Origin: Epiperipatus broadwayi
Taxonomy: Eukaryota; Onychophora; Udeonychophora; Euonychophora; Peripatidae
Reading direction: 5' to 3'
Length of the DNA stretch: 64,000 bases
Assembly (NCBI GenBank): GCA_028023455.1
Contig: JAQFVV010012405.1
Span: forward strand, 6,033,334-6,097,333
Every line of letters begins with the position of its first letter. Position 1 is the first letter of the stretch. A model generated the notes under the pieces. The model saw only the letters and a list, made by a program, of their open reading frames with translations. It did no database searches and was not told where the DNA came from. Both the position numbers and the translations under genes were made by a program. Below are positions 58,452 through 64,000 of this stretch, piece after piece.

Positions 58452-58583
58452 TCGGCTAATTTATTCAGTCATTTTGATCAATCAAATATATACATCACAT
58501 TACCATATCTACATATATGTGTGACTATCTAGAGTTCCTTTAACTTGTATTAGGGTTCAAATCTGGTTCCTGTTGCAATAGGT
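58452..58583 (+). repeat. Repeat with tRNA-like B box, second copy
   Basis: CAGTCATTTTGATCAATCAA, ATATATACATCACATTAC, TATGTGTGACTATCTAGAG and GGGTTCAAATCTGGTTCCTG match 56170-56300 in the same order. GGTTCAAATC is a fair B box, but the A box is poor, so a tRNA origin is only possible. Confidence 0.5.
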
Positions 58584-59186
58584 AATGATAAAAATACTTT
58601 CCAAAGATATGAATACTTAAAAATATATATGTATTGTAACGGAATAAGTATATGCCGTTACATTTCTTTCAAATAGAAGTAAAAAAATATATAAAATCAC
58701 CATCGAGTAGAAATATATGTATAAAAAAAAAGGGGAATTTAATAATTTGATTTGAATTAATATACATAATGCACAGGTGGCAAACTAATTATATAATTTA
58801 AGGTTAAAATCTAAAAACAAGATTTTTTTTAATATAAAAGAATTTTTTTAAAAAATGCTGTTAATTAGTTATTTTTATTCTTAGAATAGAAATGATTTTC
58901 TATTGCAAACAGGCCCTTGGGCATATAGTCAGATAGGAGATTAAATTTTAAAAAAATACTGCTGATAAGAGTTTACAGGAAAAAAAACTTTGAAGGGAGA
59001 AAAGATTTTTTGGATTGCTCTTGCTGATTGTGTATTATTAAGTATATTTATAAGTGTATTGCAGATCTCCAAAATGTAGAGGGTCAGCAATAATTTATGT
59101 TTTCTGCATTTGCAGCAGCTGAAGCAGTCTCCAGAATAGGACGGTTCCCAGAAGATAGCCAGCAATGGACTTCTCTCCATCTAGAA

Positions 59187-59691
59187 CAGTGGTCTTCAAC
59201 CACCGGTCCGCGGCCCAGCACCGGTCCATAGAAGTTTTTTGCTGGTCCATGCTAGACTGGCAAGAAAGTTTTTAATAACAAAATAATAACATTTTAAACT
59301 TTTAATTAATATAAACAATTTTTATTTATTTTTTCATCGCACTTTTACCTGATTAAAAAAAAAGAAACAGAACAAAATCTAATCAATCATACATAAATTA
59401 ATTTGTTTTTTTTAGTTATCACAGATGTTTATGGGGGGGGGGGGATAGAATTAAATTTTTATTACTTTTCTAAAAAAATTCAAAATTAAAAAAAAAAAAA
59501 AAAGTTTTTTATTATACAAACTCCATATATATATATATAACTTCATCTAATGCTAAGCTGTTTATATCTTTAAGAAAATTTATCTATAGACTTTTGCTGG
59601 TCCACGAAACCTTATCCTTATTTTTGCCGGTCCGCGAAACCTTATCCTTATTTTTACCGGTCCACAGGTGTGAAAAGGTTGAAGACCACTG
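59187..59691. mobile_element. Non-autonomous hAT element, 505 bp, with perfect 8-bp duplication
   Basis: Terminal inverted repeats CAGTGGTCTTCAACC and GGTTGAAGACCACTG are perfect. Target-site duplication ATCTAGAA lies at 59179-59186 and 59692-59699. Subterminal ACCGGTCCGCGG and CCGGTCCGCGAAACC words are typical of a widespread hAT group. The interior is AT-rich with a G run (59433-59444) and no transposase. It interrupts copy B of the 1.8-1.9-kb family, and copy A supplies the empty site, so it is younger. Confidence 0.95.
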
Positions 59692-60397
59692 ATCTAGAAG
59701 AATAGGAAACGGAAAGAACTTTGAACTCTACCATGCAACAAGGATTACAAAGATGGACTTTACCTATAGCATTGGAAACTATAAACTTTTCTTTTAAATG
59801 AAGTATGAACATTAATCATATAATGTAAACTTTTTCCAGTATTTTAAGTGTCACTTAACTTTTAAAAGAAATCTCTTATCTGACTAAATTTTAAATTATT
59901 TATATATATATATATTTTTTAAATATGCTTGATATCATTTCCATTCTCGTAATTTCCTTTAAATTAATTATTTAAAGTGAGGGTGAATGGCTGCATAGAT
60001 TCGTAAGATTGTTAGTTTAAATTGTGTTAATTTTGGGCTAACTGTTTCATAGTTGGATCAGTGCTAGTGGATAGATGTATAGATGTTTTATGTCAATGTA
60101 ACTTGAGTAGGTGCATTGGATACTCGTTCCCTTGTACTGCGTTAACATACAGGATATAATACCCACCTGAACATATGACCCAAAAGAGTAGTCATCATGT
60201 TGTCAATGGTCATCGACGTATTTCCTATGCCATTATTTTTCTTACGCTCTGACTGGGACAGTAAGCTGGCAAAGACCGCTATCACCATTTACAGAGCTTC
60301 TTGTATAATTTTGTTCTTGTATCATGGGGGAGGTGCTCATTCCTTCTCACCATGATTCATTATTTTTTAATGATATCATGCTACAGATGTAAAATTC

Positions 60398-60465
60398 CTG
60401 TTAGCATGATTGTGTTATGCTAATAATCTTTCTGTTAGCATGATTGTGTTATGCTAATAATCTCA
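60398..60465 (+). repeat. Tandem duplication, 2 x 34 bp, each with a hairpin
   Basis: CTGTTAGCATGATTGTGTTA starts at 60398 and again at 60432. Each unit contains TTAGCAT...ATGCTAA, which can form a hairpin. Copy A of the host element has only one such unit, so the duplication is specific to copy B. Confidence 0.85.
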
Positions 60466-60974
60466 TTTTGCATTGGTCACATTGGAATATCAGTAAGCTA
60501 ATGTTGGTTTAAATGCGAGATTTTTGGCTTAAGATTAAAAGGGATTGGGTTGGTTATTGTGTAATCTATGTAGCATCTTCACACTTAATAAAATATTAAA
60601 ATTGTATTTAAATCTATTAAATGCTTCCATCTGTGCATATAATCCAAATCAAATATATTTAGTTGATTTAATTTTCAGAATCTTTTTAATGCATGTGAGC
60701 ATTATAATAAAATGTTTTGTTGAATTCATTTTGGCAGTAACTTATTTTATATATTTTATTAATATTTAAAAGTAAGCATTAGAAATTTGAATATACAGTA
60801 TGATATTTTAAGCTCAGTTTCTCCCTGAGCTAGCGACTGGTGCTTTCGGTTCGATAAAAAGGTAACCTCTCCTGTGTGTATCTGCCTACTGTATAAATTT
60901 TCCAGGTTCAAATGGCCTGTTGGCACCCTGGTATGGCAGATTAGGTTAGGGAGGTTTGTCTACCATTACAGTAT

Positions 60975-62696
60975 AGTCATTAAGATATCCACAAAAATAA
61001 AATTTAAAAGATCCATTTCTTTTTTATTTTTGTAATGAAAAATGATAGTAGGTACAATTTGAAATGAAATTAAGCTCACATTAACCTGTAGTGAAAAAGT
61101 GTCTGTAACCAATTTCTTAAAATGTGGTATCTTGTGCTAAGAATGCCAAATGGGCTGCAATGCAAATTTAAACTTTTAAAAACTATATATTTTTAAATTT
61201 TTAATTCATATTTTTTAAAACCATAGATAGAACAAACCTTTAATAAGCTAAGTAATGAAAGCATTCTTAATCATGAATTCTATATTGATTATTTGCAGAT
61301 AACATTTTGACTAAAGAACATTTTTTATCATTCATTTCTGCATCCATTGTAGTAACGAAGGTTTTAATTTAAATAATATCAATTTGATCTCAGCCACAAT
61401 CTTCAAAGTAAAATTAATCAATGTAAGTCTGAACGTTTTGTAATGGCATTTTTACTTATAACTATGTTGAACTATTCCCATAATTTAGAATCAATTATTA
61501 ATTACTAGAATCAATCTAATTGAATCCAATTCTATCTTGTAACAGTAGCAGTCATAAGATTACACAATGCATTGGATAATGGAATTGTAGGGTTCAACTG
61601 GGCAGTGCAAGGATAGCACATTTAAAAACTGATGCAATGAATAAGATGAATTGGTGAATATGCTGACCACCTTAATCTTTTATATAGATCTGCTATTTTT
61701 ATTTCTTAAAAACTTTGTTTTCATAAAAGAAAAGTAAAAGTTAAGCAATATTTTTTTGTGTGATATTTTATATGTTTAAAAACTAAAAGGTATTGTACTT
61801 TGATGTTACAAAATTTTGTTTTAAAGTTTTCTAAGCATTTTTTCCCAAATATTTTCTTCTGCTCTTTTAATTTATGCTACTGTATTATTCACTTCCTATA
61901 CTGATGAATTCTAAACAAATGTGTAAGCGAGTTTTCACCAGGGAAGAGTTTAATTTTTGTCAACAACTACTTTCTTCAAAAATAGCTCTATATTTCCTTC
62001 ATCTGAAAAATCTCTTGGAGAGACTAAACATTAATTTCCACTCTAGCATCTCAAGTTTCAATTCTTTTTTGCAAAAGCTATTCCAGTTTTCAGATAAGAT
62101 CCTTCATTTAATGAGATTTAAATACCTATTCACTGACCAATGCAAGATGGTTAGCTAGGCTAGCTATAGGCAGATTATTTTTTAAAAAATATTAATCTAT
62201 TAAAAAAAATTAAAGTTTATTAACCTTAGATTTAAACTCAGCTTGCCAGTATGGTAGGGAACATGTGATATCATTATGACTTTTTACTTTGTTTTAGTGA
62301 AAACTAGATGTGCACAAATCCTCTATTCTATAATCTAGTTTATAATTTGTATTGGTAGTGTCTTATTATTGACTGCTACTTCCTTAAGACAAATTAATGT
62401 TTATGTTGACTTGAATAATCATTAGCTGTGTTTTATATACAACAAATGGGGGTTTTTGTTTTTCAAAAATATTTATTGTATAATACATTTTCTTATTAAA
62501 ATACTTATCTACATGATAATGGCTTCAGTTTTTATTTAGAGCTAAAATATAAGTGTTGTTTTAATAATGATTACATTCTATTTCATAAATAGAATATATA
62601 TTGTTATTTAAAGATAAATTAAATATTTATCCATTTAAAAAATAAAGTGTCAATTATTTATTGAAAGTTTGTGATAGGTGGCGTTTTGTGTGTAAT
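60975..62696. other. AT-rich stretch without a gene
   Basis: The plus-strand frame 61874-62158 (94 codons, with YSLPILMNSKQMCKRVF near its start) is the least AT-driven one here, but it has no motif I know. No repeat was recognised. Confidence 0.3.
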
Positions 62697-62712
62697 AATT
62701 ATATGATAAATT

Positions 62713-62816
62713 GTCAAGCATTGGTGGTCGAGAGGTCAGCGACAGCTGCTTTACAAGTAGTTGTCCAGGGTTAGCGGGTTTGCTTCCCAGCTTATGCTAT
62801 GACACATGAAAAAAAA
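62713..62816 (+). mobile_element. tRNA-only SINE, TAC copy with A tail
   Basis: AAGCATTGGTGGTCGAGAGG starts a tRNA-like unit whose anticodon arm is GCTGC-TTTACAA-GTAGT (TAC). After GGGTTTGCTTCCC it ends ATGACACATG plus an A run. Direct repeats AATTATATGATAAATT (62697-62712) and AATTATATGATGAATT (62817-62832) delimit it. Confidence 0.85.
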
Positions 62817-62875
62817 AATTATATGATGAATTACTTCTATAACCTAAAATTAGTCGTTGGATGTCATTAGAAAAA

Positions 62876-63010
62876 AAATTAACTTTATTTAAACTTTTCA
62901 AATACACTCAATTATCAGTAATAGCGCATATATTAGGATATTATGATATTATTCTCCTCTCTTCTTCAGGCATAACTGGCCTAATCAGTGATGATTCTAG
63001 CATGAAAATC
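62876..63010 (-). mobile_element. Family S2 SINE, truncated minus-strand copy
   Basis: AACTTTATTTAAACTTTTCA, CTCAATTATCAGTAATAG and CTCCTCTCTTCTTCAGG are the minus-strand tail and body of the SINE seen at 26527-27083. It breaks off before the A box. The plus-strand open frame 62861-63049 is read across it. Confidence 0.65.
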
Positions 63011-63409
63011 AAAATAGTGACCTTTAAATACTTGCCTACAGAAATTTAAAGTGGTATTCCATCAAAGGCAGTAGTCAATATAAATTTTATATATTTATCT
63101 ATGAATATCCTTCTAATTCATAATGAGGGATTTCAAACATTTTGAATTATGACACTAAGTTGACTTATGAAATTTTGTGTCTTTATTGTATAAGCAGCTT
63201 CTTCAAATTTTCTTCTTTTTACTTTTTCCTCTTAGTCCAATATTTTGTCTTTTACTAGTCACGCTGTCACATTATAATGGCCCATAACTCCACACATCAA
63301 CCTAGTTTCAAAATATATACTGTTTGAAAGCTTAGTAACCTTGCCCTTAAGAAAAATTAGAATTAAGAAAGACCTTCATAGATAAATACATAAAATTTTT
63401 ACTAACAGC
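63011..63409. other. AT-rich stretch without a gene
   Basis: Nothing was recognised between the two inverted SINE copies. Confidence 0.35.
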
Positions 63410-63640
63410 TGGCCTTTGCCAGAATAGCCTAGTTGGTTATGATATCAATTTTACAACCATAAAAGTCTTAGGTTTGATTCCCATGGTACTGTCTATTGAT
63501 CAGGTCAATGACATTTGAAGAAGAAAAAAGTAATATCACTTGAAACACTGTGTTATATACTAATCTATGTATTATTGCTAATTGATGAATATATTTTAAT
63601 AATTTAAATGCAGTTTTAATATTTTTAAAGACATTTAACA
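63410..63640 (+). mobile_element. Family S2 SINE with the clearest tRNA head
   Basis: ATAGCCTAGTTGGTTATG (63424-63441) is a good A box and TAGGTTTGATTCCC (63469-63482) a good B box. The body follows: GATCAGGTCAATGACATTTG, AAGAAGAAAAAAGTAATATC, ACTTGAAACACTGTG, CTAATTGATGAATATATTTT. The tail region AAAGACATTTAACATT is shared with the 26.5-kb pair. Confidence 0.75.
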
Positions 63641-64000
63641 TTTAATTCTAGATGTTGGAAATAATCTATACTTGAATATATGTGTGATTTGTTTGTTCCT
63701 TATAATAATTATGCTATTTTATGCAATTTGTACTATGCATTGGTAACTTACTTTATTAAAGCACACATTACAAAATTTCTTACATATTTCGGTTTTTATG
63801 TATAAATTTTCTCCCTTTTATAAAATCTTATGTCACCATGTCTCTACACTAACTATGGCAGTGGAAATATGTGTTTGTTGTTTTTATCCTAGGATTATAT
63901 AATCCATATCTGCTAATGATGATGATTATATAGTGATGTCAAGAAACTTCTGAGATCAGTTTCTGGATAATTGGACTTCATTCACCCCAAGAAGGACTAT
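63641..64000. other. AT-rich end of window without a gene
   Basis: Nothing was recognised. Confidence 0.35.

Larger units (their letters stand above)
58635..60970 (+). mobile_element. Solo-LTR-like element, copy B, interrupted by a hAT
   Basis: Ends are TGTAACGG (58635) and CCATTACA (60970), with the 4-bp direct repeat GTAT on both sides (58631-58634 and 60971-60974). Without the 505-bp hAT and one duplicated target site it is about 1.82 kb, close to copy A. No coding frame is conserved between the copies, and no primer site follows either end, so each is best read as a solo LTR, though a large non-autonomous element cannot be excluded. Confidence 0.7.

Noticed and set aside
61874-62158. 94-codon plus-strand frame as an exon
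   Set aside because: No known motif and no clear splice context. Composition alone is not enough.

Overview
The window looks like intergenic or intronic DNA from a repeat-rich, strongly AT-rich animal genome. I found no host protein-coding gene that I would defend. Long open frames are rare, CpG is scarce outside a few patches, and almost every recognisable stretch is a decayed mobile element: non-LTR retrotransposons with APE-type endonuclease and reverse transcriptase, tRNA-derived SINEs with target-site duplications, hAT-type non-autonomous elements with 8-bp duplications, long foldback elements, and LTR-like repeats. This mix points to an invertebrate metazoan with a large genome (a mollusc such as a cephalopod is one possibility, an arthropod another). 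The sequence alone does not fix the taxon.

Layout. 0-5.5 kb: a non-LTR relic on the minus strand, a foldback element with a 13-bp target duplication, and a diverged repeat that recurs inverted at 51.7-52.4 kb. 5.5-11 kb: a 4-unit tandem array of about 140 bp, CpG-richer SINE-like pieces, two tRNA SINEs, a large near-identical inverted repeat, and a 320-bp tandem array. 12-21 kb: a nearly complete RTE-like relic and several palindromic elements. 21.3-24.8 kb: a second, longer LINE with endonuclease, reverse transcriptase and a CATCA-repeat tail. 25-40 kb: a hAT relic, an inverted SINE pair, more foldbacks and SINEs, and an RTE relic carrying a small palindromic insertion. 40-52 kb: mostly featureless AT-rich DNA, plus a 1.9-kb LTR-like element and one TATA-containing promoter-like site. 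52.9-58.1 kb: two LTRs of a minus-strand LTR retrotransposon with a decayed lysine-tRNA primer site, its interior invaded by a foldback and an RTE. 58.6-61 kb: a second copy of the 1.9-kb element, interrupted by a perfectly delimited 505-bp hAT element. 62.7-63.7 kb: more SINEs.

No set of genes works together here. What the window offers is a stratigraphy of insertions: elements nested in older elements, and at least seven short-element families, some of which may be undescribed. The most useful novelties are a body-less tRNA SINE family whose copies carry three different anticodons, the 1.8-1.9-kb TG...CA family with 4-bp duplications, and a recently homogenised 351-bp inverted repeat.
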